Shown here piece by piece: positions 7,748 through 16,148 of a stretch of 64,000 nt of DNA (position 1 is its first letter; each line of letters starts with the position of its first letter). The position numbers were made by a program, and so were the translations under genes. The stretch comes from Parvibacillus sp035426385 (GTDB lineage: Bacteria; Bacteroidota; Bacteroidia; Chitinophagales; Saprospiraceae). A model generated the notes under the pieces. That model was not told the origin of the DNA. It did no database searches and saw only the letters and a program-made list of their open reading frames with translations. Where the stretch lies: the NCBI GenBank assembly GCA_035426385.1, contig DAOLZQ010000007.1, positions 1 through 64,000 on the forward strand, in the 5' to 3' direction.

Positions 7748-8605
7748 ATGAAACTAAAAATTGACTTGTTACTGATATTGGGATTCCTAGCATGGGCACA
7801 CCTTCTTGTTGCACAGCAAGTAATGACCAATGCGCAAGGGGATAAAATCGTCCGCTTCGATGATGGTTCCTGGCGCTACTATGAAGTCGCTGATTCTGTT
7901 CTGGAGCAAAATACTAAAGTAAAAGTAATCCCAGATCAAATTTCCACAGAAGATAGTAAATCAACTGAAAAATTAAAACCTTCGACCTCCGGAAATGAGG
8001 AAATACAAATTGAAAGGGAAAAAGAAAAAACTAATCGTAAAACAGCACCCACCTCCATTAATAAAAGTTGGAAAGCACCTGACTTGTTGGAAAATCCACC
8101 GCCTTACACCTGTCCAGTTGCCTTTTCCGGCGTAGATCCCTTTACAAACAAAAATCGCACAGATCTGGAGAAAGAAGTTCTACTTACTTATACTGACCCC
8201 GAAGTAAAATCCTATCTCCTGGGCCGAAGCTATATGACTATGGAAGCTTTTATGACAGAGTACATTGGGAGTCTGCGCTATCTCTCTATCAAGATAACGA
8301 TCGCTTCTAAAACAGCTCGTGCAGAGTACGGATATGTCAAATCAGGTAGCTTGCTCACTATAAAATTACTTAATGGAGAAACTGTAAGTCTATTTACTAC
8401 CAGCAGTGACATCGGAATCATCGACGACACCAAGAATCAAACTATTTTCAAAATATCATTCCCCCTTTCGAAAGAAAATCAAAAGTTACTTCAGAATTCG
8501 CTTGCTGATAAGCTGCGCCTGACTTGGTCCACCGGTTATGAGGAATATGATATATTCAATGTGGACTTCTTTTCAAATCAGCTCAATTGTCTAAATAAAA
8601 TCTAG
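7748..8605 (+). CDS. secreted protein of unknown function
   Basis: 285 residues with a signal peptide ending around LLVAQQ (residue 24). The first mature segment (ITNAQGDKIV-like, DDGSWRYYE at about 38-46) is a short motif often seen at the N-terminus of uncharacterised Bacteroidota exported proteins. A low-complexity Lys/Ser/Glu linker (about 55-105) leads to a C-terminal domain with mixed strands and helices. No lipobox, no T9SS domain and no catalytic motif are visible, so a periplasmic location is likely. It lies 5 bases before the miaE-like gene, suggesting one transcript, though the functions are not obviously linked. Confidence 0.75.
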   Translation: MKLKIDLLLILGFLAWAHLLVAQQVMTNAQGDKIVRFDDGSWRYYEVADSVLEQNTKVKVIPDQISTEDSKSTEKLKPSTSGNEEIQIEREKEKTNRKTAPTSINKSWKAPDLLENPPPYTCPVAFSGVDPFTNKNRTDLEKEVLLTYTDPEVKSYLLGRSYMTMEAFMTEYIGSLRYLSIKITIASKTARAEYGYVKSGSLLTIKLLNGETVSLFTTSSDIGIIDDTKNQTIFKISFPLSKENQKLLQNSLADKLRLTWSTGYEEYDIFNVDFFSNQLNCLNKI

Positions 8606-8609
8606 CCCG

Positions 8610-9191
8610 ATGTTGGGATTAAAGTTACCCACAGATCCCCGCTGGGTTGATCTGACCCAAATTTCACTCGAGGAGATACTGACTGATCATGCTTATTGTG
8701 AGCAAAAAGCAGCTTCCTCTTGTATCAGCCTAATCCAGAATAATCCACATAAGACAGAACTTGTAGAGCAGGTCGCTCCGGTGGTCACCGAAGAATGGGG
8801 ACACTTCCGTCAGGTGCTTGCCATGTTGCAAAAGCGGGGTTTGTCCCTCGGCAGACAACGAAAAGACGTATACGTACTGGCACTGCGTGAGTTCGAGCGG
8901 AAAGGTGGTAGTCCGGGTGAGCGACTCATCGAAAAGTTATTGGTGCAGGCACTGATTGAAGCCCGCAGTTGTGAACGCTTCCGAATGCTTTCACTCCACC
9001 TCGATGATGAAGAACTGCGCAAGTTTTATCATCAATTTATGATCTCAGAAGCCGGGCACTACCGTATGTTTCTCGACCTGGCTTACTTATATGGTGAAGA
9101 GAAGCAAGTCTCTACTCGTTGGCAAGAGTATCTTCAATACGAAGCGGAAGTAATCCAATCTCTTGAAGTGCGGGGAGACCGCATTCATTGA
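8610..9191 (+). CDS. miaE: tRNA 2-methylthio-N6-isopentenyladenosine hydroxylase, MiaE-like
   Basis: A 193-residue ferritin-like di-iron protein. In characterised members it hydroxylates the isopentenyl group of ms2i6A37 in tRNA using O2. The four-helix di-iron ligands are visible: E31 region (YCEQKAAS), EEWGHF with E62 and H65, EARSCERF with E117, and EAGHY with E147 and H150. Length is that of the shorter bacterial form. It follows the unknown secreted gene by 5 bases. The family is clear; the exact substrate in this lineage is inferred. Confidence 0.88.
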   Translation: MLGLKLPTDPRWVDLTQISLEEILTDHAYCEQKAASSCISLIQNNPHKTELVEQVAPVVTEEWGHFRQVLAMLQKRGLSLGRQRKDVYVLALREFERKGGSPGERLIEKLLVQALIEARSCERFRMLSLHLDDEELRKFYHQFMISEAGHYRMFLDLAYLYGEEKQVSTRWQEYLQYEAEVIQSLEVRGDRIH

Positions 9192-9226
9192 GGCGATGGA
9201 CTCACCGTTAATTCTGACAGCGTAGA

Positions 9227-10459
9227 ATGCAAGAGCTATCTCGATACAACGCTTGGATATCATTAAGCATATTCCTGGTCCTCTTTTCAGGGTGTAAATC
9301 AGGTGAGTTCTTCAGAAATCACTCTTCTTCGGTTGAAATACCTTTTGAAGTAAACAATAACTTCATCATACTTACCTTCAGTGTAAATGGACTAAGCGAC
9401 AGTAAATTCATTTTTGATACAGGGTCGGAAAATTCGCTCTTTTTTGAAAAATCGGTAGCAGAACTAATGGGCTTTCGAATGGTTCGTGAGGTAAAGATCA
9501 TGGGATCCGATCTGACACAGGAGATTCGTGCCTATATCGCCATCGGCGTGAAGTTTAACACCATAAATAATGAGTTTAAGGGGGATATACTGGTGCTGGA
9601 TGAAGATATTTTTCGATTGGACGAATATTTTGGGTTCCGGGTGAGTGGCATCATTGGCAATAATATGTTCAAAAATAAGCAGGTAGAAATCGATTTTGAC
9701 AAGCGTGTACTGCGACTTTATGAAGAACATCCTACCCCTCCCCTCTCTTCCTACACGCTGACAGAAAGTATTTGGCAAAATGGAAAACCATATGTCTTTC
9801 CAAAATTAGTTAGTCTGCCTACCGACTCAGCACTGGCAGTTAAATTGCTATTTGATACAGGGGCCACTCTGGGCTTACTGATTTACAATGCTGAAAGTTC
9901 AGGACTTTCCTATCCATCTTCACTGATTCCGGGCAATCTGGGCATGGGAATAGGAGGTCCTATAAAGGGATACATCGGCCGTATCCACAGCGTCGAACTG
10001 GGTGATTTTAAATTAAATAATCTGGTGACTCATTTTCACGCTCTTGACTCTACTCTTCGTATGGCTGACAAAAGCAAAAAAGACGGGATCCTCGGAAATG
10101 GAATCATCAGTAAGTTCAATGTCTATCTGGATTATGTCAATTCGAAGGTCTATCTCAAACCAAATAAGAGCTATTCACTACCTGTAACATCTGATCGCAG
10201 TGGTATGCTGGTCATCTCAGGTGGAATAAATCTGGATCAATTCATAGTCAGAGAAGTTATTGCTATATCTCCGGCTGCTGAAGCGGATATCAGACCCGGT
10301 GATATAATCCTGAAAGTCAATGGCTTTAATGTTAAATTTATGACTTTGTCTCAACTGAATGGCTTGCTCAGCAATCCAAAAAGAGAAAAAGTAAGACTTA
10401 TATTGATGCGTGGAGCAGAGCGGTTGGAAAGAGTGGTTTTACTTAGGGATCTGATTTGA
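9227..10459 (+). CDS. aspartyl protease-like lipoprotein with PDZ domain
   Basis: 410 residues. A hydrophobic N-terminus ending in the lipobox LFSGC (Cys23) marks a lipoprotein. Two retropepsin-like halves each carry a catalytic motif: DTGS at 64-67 and DTGA at 210-213, so the active site may form within one chain. The C-terminal 80 residues are a PDZ domain (IVREVIAISPAAEADIRPGDIILKVNG). Such clan AA proteases with PDZ are common in Bacteroidota; their substrates are mostly unknown. It stands alone between miaE and the rplU promoter. Confidence 0.85.
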   Translation: MQELSRYNAWISLSIFLVLFSGCKSGEFFRNHSSSVEIPFEVNNNFIILTFSVNGLSDSKFIFDTGSENSLFFEKSVAELMGFRMVREVKIMGSDLTQEIRAYIAIGVKFNTINNEFKGDILVLDEDIFRLDEYFGFRVSGIIGNNMFKNKQVEIDFDKRVLRLYEEHPTPPLSSYTLTESIWQNGKPYVFPKLVSLPTDSALAVKLLFDTGATLGLLIYNAESSGLSYPSSLIPGNLGMGIGGPIKGYIGRIHSVELGDFKLNNLVTHFHALDSTLRMADKSKKDGILGNGIISKFNVYLDYVNSKVYLKPNKSYSLPVTSDRSGMLVISGGINLDQFIVREVIAISPAAEADIRPGDIILKVNGFNVKFMTLSQLNGLLSNPKREKVRLILMRGAERLERVVLLRDLI

Positions 10460-10479
10460 AAAAAATACTTATTACGGAT

Positions 10480-10510
10480 TTTGTTAATTGACCAATAGAA
10501 CCTATCTTTG
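10480..10510 (+). promoter_or_regulatory. rplU promoter: TTTG-N19-TATCTTTG
   Basis: TTTG at 10480-10483 and TATCTTTG at 10503-10510 are separated by 19 bases, an ideal Bacteroidota housekeeping promoter. The rplU ATG follows 29 bases later. This is the best complete promoter in the window. Confidence 0.75.
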
Positions 10511-10539
10511 CCCGATTTTTAAAATAAAAGAATATAACT

Positions 10540-11196
10540 ATGTTTGCTATTGTTTCAATAGCCGGTCAACAGTTCAAAGTCGAGGAGGGTCAGCAGATCT
10601 TCGTCCACCGGTTAGATGCAAAGAAGGGTGACAAGATCACCTTCGACCAGATTCACCTCACAGCTGATGGTGGAAATGTAAATGTCGGTACCCCTACACT
10701 GAAAGGTATGGGTATCCAGGCTACTGTAATAGAAGAGATGCTCAAGGGCGACAAGGTCATCATCTTTAAGAAGAAAAGACGCAAAGGCTACAGGCTGAAA
10801 AAGGGACACAGACAACAATACACAAAATTGGAAATCAACTCTATTTCAGGTGTTGCTGCAAAGTCTGAAAAGGCGCAAAGCACGAAGGTAAAAGAAAGTG
10901 CACCCTCGACTCAGCCCAAGGCTCCTGAAACGGTGCAAATGGATGATCTGACTATTGTAGAAGGAATAGGACCTAAGGTTCAGGAACTATTTAATGCCCA
11001 CGACATCCATACCTATGCTCAACTTGCTGCTACAGATATAGCTGATCTGAAGAAAATACTGGATAATCAGGGTGGAACTTATCAAGCTATGGATCCGGGT
11101 ACCTGGCCTAAACAAGCTGGAATGGCTGCCGAAGGCAAAATGGACGAATTAAAAGCTTGGCAGGATGAAATGCAAGGCGGTAGAAGCGAAGCATAA
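10540..11196 (+). CDS. rplU: 50S ribosomal protein bL21 with C-terminal helix-hairpin-helix extension
   Basis: Residues 1-103 are a complete bL21 (start MFAIVSIAGQQFKV, basic stretch KKKRRKGYRLKKGHRQ at 77-92), which binds 23S rRNA. A low-complexity linker (about 105-133) then joins a second domain, residues 134-218, beginning DDLTIVEGIGPKVQEL with the helix-hairpin-helix signature GIGPK (142-146) and ending in the PGTWPKQAGMAAEGKMDELK pattern. The typical bL21 is about 103 aa, so half the protein is extra. The extension resembles HhH domains seen alone in other Bacteroidota. rpmA follows by 31 bases, the usual operon. Confidence 0.95.
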   Translation: MFAIVSIAGQQFKVEEGQQIFVHRLDAKKGDKITFDQIHLTADGGNVNVGTPTLKGMGIQATVIEEMLKGDKVIIFKKKRRKGYRLKKGHRQQYTKLEINSISGVAAKSEKAQSTKVKESAPSTQPKAPETVQMDDLTIVEGIGPKVQELFNAHDIHTYAQLAATDIADLKKILDNQGGTYQAMDPGTWPKQAGMAAEGKMDELKAWQDEMQGGRSEA

Positions 11197-11227
11197 TTAT
11201 TTATAAATAAATTAAAATTCAAACAAA

Positions 11228-11482
11228 ATGGCACATAAGAAAGGAGTCGGTAGTTCGGATAATGGCAGGGATAGTTTAAGTAAACGCCTTGGTGTTAAAT
11301 TATTTGGAGGTGAAGTTGCTATAGCAGGCAATATCATCATCCGTCAGCGCGGTACTAAATACCATCCAGGTACAAATGTAGGGTTAGGTAAAGATTTTAC
11401 CATCTATGCACTCACCGATGGCACAGTTGCCTTCCGCAAAGGAAGAAAGGACAGAACATTTGTGGATATTGTAGCTCAATAA
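11228..11482 (+). CDS. rpmA: 50S ribosomal protein bL27
   Basis: 84 residues: MAHKKGVGSSDNGRDS at the N-terminus reaches the peptidyl-transferase centre; RLGVKLFGGE and IRQRGTKYHPGTNVG are diagnostic. There is no N-terminal cleavage extension of the Firmicutes type. Second gene of the rplU-rpmA operon, closed by a strong hairpin terminator 20 bases after the stop. Confidence 0.97.
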   Translation: MAHKKGVGSSDNGRDSLSKRLGVKLFGGEVAIAGNIIIRQRGTKYHPGTNVGLGKDFTIYALTDGTVAFRKGRKDRTFVDIVAQ

Positions 11483-11502
11483 TCCCGATTAAAAATCTAT
11501 AG

Positions 11503-11534
11503 AAAGCCTCACTGAAAACAGTGAGGCTTTTTTT
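11503..11534 (+). terminator. rho-independent terminator of rplU-rpmA
   Basis: AAAGCCTCACT (11503-11513) pairs with AGTGAGGCTTT (11520-11530) around a 6-base loop and runs into a T tract (to 11534). It lies 20 bases after the rpmA stop. Confidence 0.9.
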
Positions 11535-11535
11535 G

Positions 11536-11563
11536 TTACTTTTTTGACTGTTCAAAAAAGTAA
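11536..11563. repeat. perfect 12-bp inverted repeat next to the terminator
   Basis: TTACTTTTTTGA (11536-11547) and TCAAAAAAGTAA (11552-11563) are perfect reverse complements with loop CTGT. It follows the rpmA terminator directly and resembles dispersed hairpins I recall from other Bacteroidota genomes. Confidence 0.65.
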
Positions 11564-11814
11564 AGAAATTCTATCGAAGCTATGCGTTTTTTAAAGCATG
11601 AGAGTTGAGTATAAGAAGAATGACTAAACTCAAAGTTTACAACTAGTACAATCAGAACGAATGAGGGAAAAGTGTCCCTACTACGGACAAACCTAGCTCT
11701 AGGAAGTAACTTTAGCGAAACTTTTATCCTTATGGGATTAGTTATCTTATTAGTTGACTTTTCTACCAATGGCATCCCTAAGGGATGAAAGGCTAGGCCG
11801 GTTTAAAATTCCAT
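11564..11814. other. non-coding spacer with short REP-like palindromes
   Basis: No convincing gene. Two short palindromes are visible: TGTCC/GGACA (11673-11677/11685-11689) and CATCCCT-A-AGGGATG (11773-11787), the second after TTTCTACCAATG. Their form recalls the CCCTACGGG-centred repetitive elements of Bacteroidota. An 79-codon minus-strand frame here looks non-coding. Confidence 0.45.
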
Positions 11815-14109
11815 CTATTTTCTGGATTTCTTGCGAGTACCAGTAGTCTTCTTGATCTTTTTAGGTTGCTGTTTTACCGCTTTTAGAACAGCAGGCTTTA
11901 CAGAAGTATCCAATTTGTCAGTAAGTTCGACCGCAAGGACATTAGCACCTTCGTCACGCATCTGCTGAAGGCTAGTAGGTCGTCGGGCCACTTCCCAACT
12001 GAACCCTTTCAACTGAATGTCGGCATGATTCACCTTGTTCATCGGATAGTACTTCCCGTCATTTTGCCTGTAAAATCGGATGCGATCTAATTTGTTATCC
12101 ATAAACCAGGCAGTAAGATGGGCACAGTCCATAGTATTGACACCAGTATATTCTTTCTTGTCATTTTGTGTATAAAATACAGTCCTGGCATTACCATTTA
12201 CTGTCATCTGAGCTAATTGGCTATCATTCATGTATGCGTGAATATCCGCTCCGGCGATTTGATTGAAATATACCTGCTCAGGAGTGGTCAGAACAGATGC
12301 CTTATCCTTAAGGTGTAGTTCAGAGAGCTGTCTGTTCTTCATATATACGTAGATGGTATCTGCCTTATATTGATTGATGGTATCGCTCCAGAGTATGGGT
12401 CTATTAAACAGTCGTAGCGTACTATCAAGTGATGAATAGTACAATGAATCACCTGCACCCTGGAATTTATTAGAGAAGATCTTCACCTTGTGATATGCCT
12501 GGATGATACGTGTACTGTCAGTAGACTCCGAGATTGAAATCGTGTCCTGAGCTAGTTCCGGAAAGGGCTCCGGCTTTGTCACCGGGCTGGTATCCCCCTT
12601 AATCACAAAATCATCGACAGAAATGGGCTGAGTTCCAGCCGGTTCTTTGGGGTCCATACCCTTAGTCTCTTTCGGTTTTTTGACCTCGGGTTTGTTTCCC
12701 TTTGAGTTAGGTGTCGGCTTCTTTTTTACTACGTCTTTGACATTTTTCTTTGGAGCAACAGGTGTTTTGCGATCACTATTCTTTAGGGTGGTACTGTCAG
12801 TATCCATTACATTACTCGAGTCAGCGGAATTTAATAAATCTGATTTTTTCAGTACAAATGATTTCAAAGTATCTGCCGACAGATAAATGGTATCTGCGGC
12901 ATCTACCAGACTTACCATCGCCCGCTTGCCATAGGCAACCAGACTGCCCGCCTTACGATCTGTAAGTGCTTCTTCTGCCCAGATGGTGGACTTATCCTTG
13001 ATACTATGCCATACTACATTGCCTCTGGAGATGCCCTTGCCGGTCTCATTATTGAATTGGTTAAATTCGGCACTCAGTATATTGTCCTTGCTGACCAGCC
13101 GTGAGCGACCTTCAGTCACCACAGAATTATTTCGCTTGTCAAACTTTATTCTCGCGCCGTTGAGTGTAGTCTCCGCATCTTGAAAATAAGCATTACCACT
13201 GATATCATAAAAATCGATATTTTCATAATACTTGATCTGTTCCCCTCTGACATATCGCAACGAATCCACATACCGTGCATCTCCAAAAAGTCCATAGTAC
13301 CCATTCAGACCATCATATTCCATTTTACGAGCCATCGCTCTGGCATCTCCGGCTTGATACTGAGGACTGCCAGTAAAAACACCCTTTCGTGCATCTATGT
13401 CATAATACCCACTCTCACAGTACATCTTGGTACCATTGGACTGGGTGATTATAGTCGGACTTAGGAAATTGACCAGTCGGGTCCTCAAGTTGTAACTCAA
13501 CTTCAGTGCCTTTATGTTGAAGTCAGGATCATTTACGTATACATTGCCACTGAGTAGCGCATCTTCGCTAGATGTATTGTACTCGCAGGAGGTACTCTTT
13601 ACCCAGGTCTTACCATTGGTTACTACCCCACCCTTGTCATAGCGGGCTATCTTTGACCGGATATTGTACGACAGCTTTTCAGTATAAAGGCGCTGATCGC
13701 CTTTGAGAAAGGCCACCCGGGAATATACCTCGCACTGCTTGGTATCGCCATTATAATACAGCGAATCACCAAATATGGTGAGAGTATCTCCTTGCTGGAT
13801 GAGTACATTGCCTTTTGCACGCACTGTATTGTCCGTCTTGTACACCGTGTCGGCATAGAAATATACTCCCTTCTGACTAAACTCTACCTTTCCGTAAAAC
13901 AAGCTCTTCTTACCCCCTTCCAGTACCACTCCATATTGAGCCTGGTCAAAATTTATTATGTCCGTAGTATCTGCTTTTTGGGCATAGGAAGCCATGCTAC
14001 TCAGAAGGATGATCAGGAGGATACAGAGTACACGGTGGGTGTATGGAAAGTGGAGTCGGTAGTTCAGTGAGTTTATATTTTTATATTCATGACGTAAACT
14101 TAAGCACAA
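11815..14109 (-). CDS. OstA/LptA-like envelope protein
   Basis: 764 residues. An N-terminal hydrophobic segment (CILLIILLSSMASYAQ, about 29-44) is a signal peptide. The rest has repeated OstA/LptA-type strands, for example KGVYFYADTVYKTDNTVRAKGNV, and VAYGKR and NGDTKQCEVYSRV, the beta-jellyroll used for lipopolysaccharide transport across the periplasm. A Lys/Pro/Thr-rich linker (about residues 435-495) splits the protein into two OstA-like regions; the very C-terminus is basic. The frame opens with a TTG at 14109 and contains no ATG before the signal peptide. It is divergent from the GNAT gene. A role in LPS or envelope assembly is inferred from the fold. Confidence 0.82.
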   Translation of the reverse strand: MCLSLRHEYKNINSLNYRLHFPYTHRVLCILLIILLSSMASYAQKADTTDIINFDQAQYGVVLEGGKKSLFYGKVEFSQKGVYFYADTVYKTDNTVRAKGNVLIQQGDTLTIFGDSLYYNGDTKQCEVYSRVAFLKGDQRLYTEKLSYNIRSKIARYDKGGVVTNGKTWVKSTSCEYNTSSEDALLSGNVYVNDPDFNIKALKLSYNLRTRLVNFLSPTIITQSNGTKMYCESGYYDIDARKGVFTGSPQYQAGDARAMARKMEYDGLNGYYGLFGDARYVDSLRYVRGEQIKYYENIDFYDISGNAYFQDAETTLNGARIKFDKRNNSVVTEGRSRLVSKDNILSAEFNQFNNETGKGISRGNVVWHSIKDKSTIWAEEALTDRKAGSLVAYGKRAMVSLVDAADTIYLSADTLKSFVLKKSDLLNSADSSNVMDTDSTTLKNSDRKTPVAPKKNVKDVVKKKPTPNSKGNKPEVKKPKETKGMDPKEPAGTQPISVDDFVIKGDTSPVTKPEPFPELAQDTISISESTDSTRIIQAYHKVKIFSNKFQGAGDSLYYSSLDSTLRLFNRPILWSDTINQYKADTIYVYMKNRQLSELHLKDKASVLTTPEQVYFNQIAGADIHAYMNDSQLAQMTVNGNARTVFYTQNDKKEYTGVNTMDCAHLTAWFMDNKLDRIRFYRQNDGKYYPMNKVNHADIQLKGFSWEVARRPTSLQQMRDEGANVLAVELTDKLDTSVKPAVLKAVKQQPKKIKKTTGTRKKSRK

Positions 14110-14209
14110 CCTGCTATTAATAAAAAGTTAAGATGTCATATTGAGAAATAAAAAATTCAGAGGACGTGCTCTACCCCGCCATATATTCTATATTCACTAA
14201 AAAATTACA

Positions 14210-14659
14210 ATGAATATCCATATCAGGACTGCAGTGAAATCAGACTGCCCGCAATTAATGAAGCTCATACGCGAACTGGCAGAATTTGAAAGAGCTGCAG
14301 ACCAAGTTACAGTCACTCCACAGCAATTTGAAGAAAGTGGATTCGGTGACAATCCGGTTTGGTGGGCCTTTGTGGCTGAAGTAGATGAAAAAATAGTGGG
14401 CATGGCGCTATACTATGTGCGGTACTCTACCTGGAAGGGAAGACGTCTCTACCTGGAAGATATCATAGTGACTCAAGAGATGAGAGGCCATAAGATTGGT
14501 TCTCAGCTCATGGAAGTCATCATCAACGAAGCAAAGGTCGGTGACTATACCGGACTGATGTGGCAGGCGCTGGACTGGAATCAACCCGCTATAGAATTTT
14601 ATATTTCCTTAGGTGCCAAAGCGGACAGTGAATGGATCAATTTTCAAATGGATGTATAA
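14210..14659 (+). CDS. GNAT family N-acetyltransferase
   Basis: 149 residues with the GNAT fold: IRTAVKSDCPQLMKLIRELAEFE at the N-terminus, the central strand LYLEDIIVTQEMRGHKIGSQLM containing the acetyl-CoA pyrophosphate loop (RGHKIG), and the C-terminal WNQPAIEFYISLGAK. The pattern is closest to the diamine/spermidine acetyltransferase (SAT-like) group, so an amine substrate is possible but not shown. It is a single gene between divergent and convergent neighbours. Confidence 0.88.
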   Translation: MNIHIRTAVKSDCPQLMKLIRELAEFERAADQVTVTPQQFEESGFGDNPVWWAFVAEVDEKIVGMALYYVRYSTWKGRRLYLEDIIVTQEMRGHKIGSQLMEVIINEAKVGDYTGLMWQALDWNQPAIEFYISLGAKADSEWINFQMDV

Positions 14660-14695
14660 GATAGGTTATTTACTGATTGTCTTAAATTAATCCAA

Positions 14696-15508
14696 TTAAA
14701 TTTGATCTGCAAGCAATTGTGCCATTTCTTTGGCAATCTCGCATGCCTTTTCACCTGCCTTCAGGTCAAAATCATCGCCTGAGCTTGCATAGATAATCTG
14801 GCGGGAATAATTGGCTAATATGCCAGCTTCACCCGGAACCAGAATGTGACTGACATCGCTCAATTTGCCTCCCTGCGCCCCAAATCCGGGAATCAAAAAG
14901 AAATAACCGGGCGCTATTGCCCTGATCTGAGTAAGCTCTTCCGCATTCTGAGCGCCAACTACAAACATGATTTGTTCAGGTGACCACTTGCTGACGCATT
15001 GGGCTACAACCTCTAAGTATAAGGGGCGGCCAGTAGATAATTCAAGCATTTGAAAATCATTGCTACCTGCATTCGAGGTCTTTGCCAGGATTATGGCCAT
15101 TTTACCCTTACGAGTCAGAAATGGTGCTATGCTATCAGCGCCCATGTAAGGCGAAAGAGTTACTGCATTAAATTGCATGCGCTCGAAAAAAGCTCTAGCA
15201 TAAGCCTCGGCGGTGTTTCCAATATCACCCCGCTTGGCATCTGCGATGGCAAAACATTCTCTTGGAATATACTCTATCACACGTTCTAAACTGGCTAATC
15301 CTGCCGACCCATTGGCCTCGAAGAAAGCCAGATTGGGCTTGTAAGCCACTGCATATGGCAGAGTAGCGTCGATAATCCGTTTACAAAATTCAAACATTGG
15401 GTCAGCAGCAGATAAAAGCGAGACCGGCAACTTCTCCACTACAGGATCCAATCCAACACAGAGAAAGGATTGTTTGCTTCTTATTTGATCAGTTAATATT
15501 GATAACAT
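14696..15508 (-). CDS. pyrF: orotidine 5'-phosphate decarboxylase
   Basis: Converts OMP to UMP, the last step of de novo pyrimidine synthesis. The 270-residue protein belongs to the longer PyrF group (type 2): LCVGLDP near residue 18, YKPNLAFFEANG, the catalytic DAKRGDIGNTA segment with the Lys/Asp charge network, and the phosphate-binding VPGEAGILANYSRQIIYAS region. Last gene of a four-gene minus-strand operon with SWIM, rlmH and rhomboid genes (spacers of 10-12 bases). Confidence 0.94.
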   Translation of the reverse strand: MLSILTDQIRSKQSFLCVGLDPVVEKLPVSLLSAADPMFEFCKRIIDATLPYAVAYKPNLAFFEANGSAGLASLERVIEYIPRECFAIADAKRGDIGNTAEAYARAFFERMQFNAVTLSPYMGADSIAPFLTRKGKMAIILAKTSNAGSNDFQMLELSTGRPLYLEVVAQCVSKWSPEQIMFVVGAQNAEELTQIRAIAPGYFFLIPGFGAQGGKLSDVSHILVPGEAGILANYSRQIIYASSGDDFDLKAGEKACEIAKEMAQLLADQI

Positions 15509-15518
15509 CCTATTGATT

Positions 15519-16136
15519 CTATAATTTAAAATTTCGCAATTGCTCGATAAAGTATCCCCATAGTTCCGGCTTCAGCAGTAAGGTAAAAACAAACCCAAAG
15601 ATACCACCGGTCAGGTGAGCCATGTGATTGACGTGATCACGCCGACGACGATCCGCCCAAAAGCTGTAAGCGATATACAGAATGGCAGCAACCACTGAAT
15701 AAATAGGGATCACACCATACAGGTATAGCTTGTTCCAGGGATTGAATATGACATAAGCAAAAAGTACTGCAGACACTGCTCCACTTGCTCCCAAGCCTCG
15801 GAACCCCGGATTATCCTTATTCTTGAAGTACCCTATAGCATTGGGAACTATGACCCCAAGCAAAAGTAATAGTGTATAGTAATAATCTCCAAGTGGGCCA
15901 AAGATCTCTGTATACTGTTGCTCTACGAACTGTCCGAACTGGTATAACACAAACATATTGATGATCAGATGCATCCAGTCAGCGTGTATGAAGCCACTAC
16001 TGAGCAATCGGTACCATTCATTGAACCGCTTCTCACGGTAAGGCCAGTCCAGTAGTTTCAACATTAAAGGTTGGTTGGAAAAAGCAATATAAGAAGTGAT
16101 GCAACATAATATGATGAAAATCAAGTTAATAGTCAT
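15519..16136 (-). CDS. rhomboid family intramembrane serine protease
   Basis: 205 residues with about six transmembrane helices. Rhomboid marks are present: HADWMHLIINMFVLYQFG on the second helix (the conserved H and N), the catalytic serine in GASGAVSAVLF, and the catalytic histidine in HMAHLTGGIFGFV. It cleaves transmembrane substrates inside the inner membrane; the substrate is unknown. It lies 10 bases before pyrF and 12 after rlmH. Confidence 0.9.
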   Translation of the reverse strand: MTINLIFIILCCITSYIAFSNQPLMLKLLDWPYREKRFNEWYRLLSSGFIHADWMHLIINMFVLYQFGQFVEQQYTEIFGPLGDYYYTLLLLLGVIVPNAIGYFKNKDNPGFRGLGASGAVSAVLFAYVIFNPWNKLYLYGVIPIYSVVAAILYIAYSFWADRRRRDHVNHMAHLTGGIFGFVFTLLLKPELWGYFIEQLRNFKL

Positions 16137-16148
16137 GTCTGCTTTGAT

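Noticed and set aside
9464..9778. 104-codon minus-strand frame
   Set aside because: Entirely antisense to the aspartyl protease-like gene, whose catalytic motifs fix the coding frame.
11536..11775. 79-codon minus-strand frame in the rpmA spacer
   Set aside because: Its C-terminus is simply the 12-bp hairpin translated, the composition is not protein-like and the region holds REP-like palindromes.
12647..12886. 79-codon plus-strand frame rich in Phe/Leu
   Set aside because: It is the antisense of the Lys/Pro-rich linker in the OstA-like gene.
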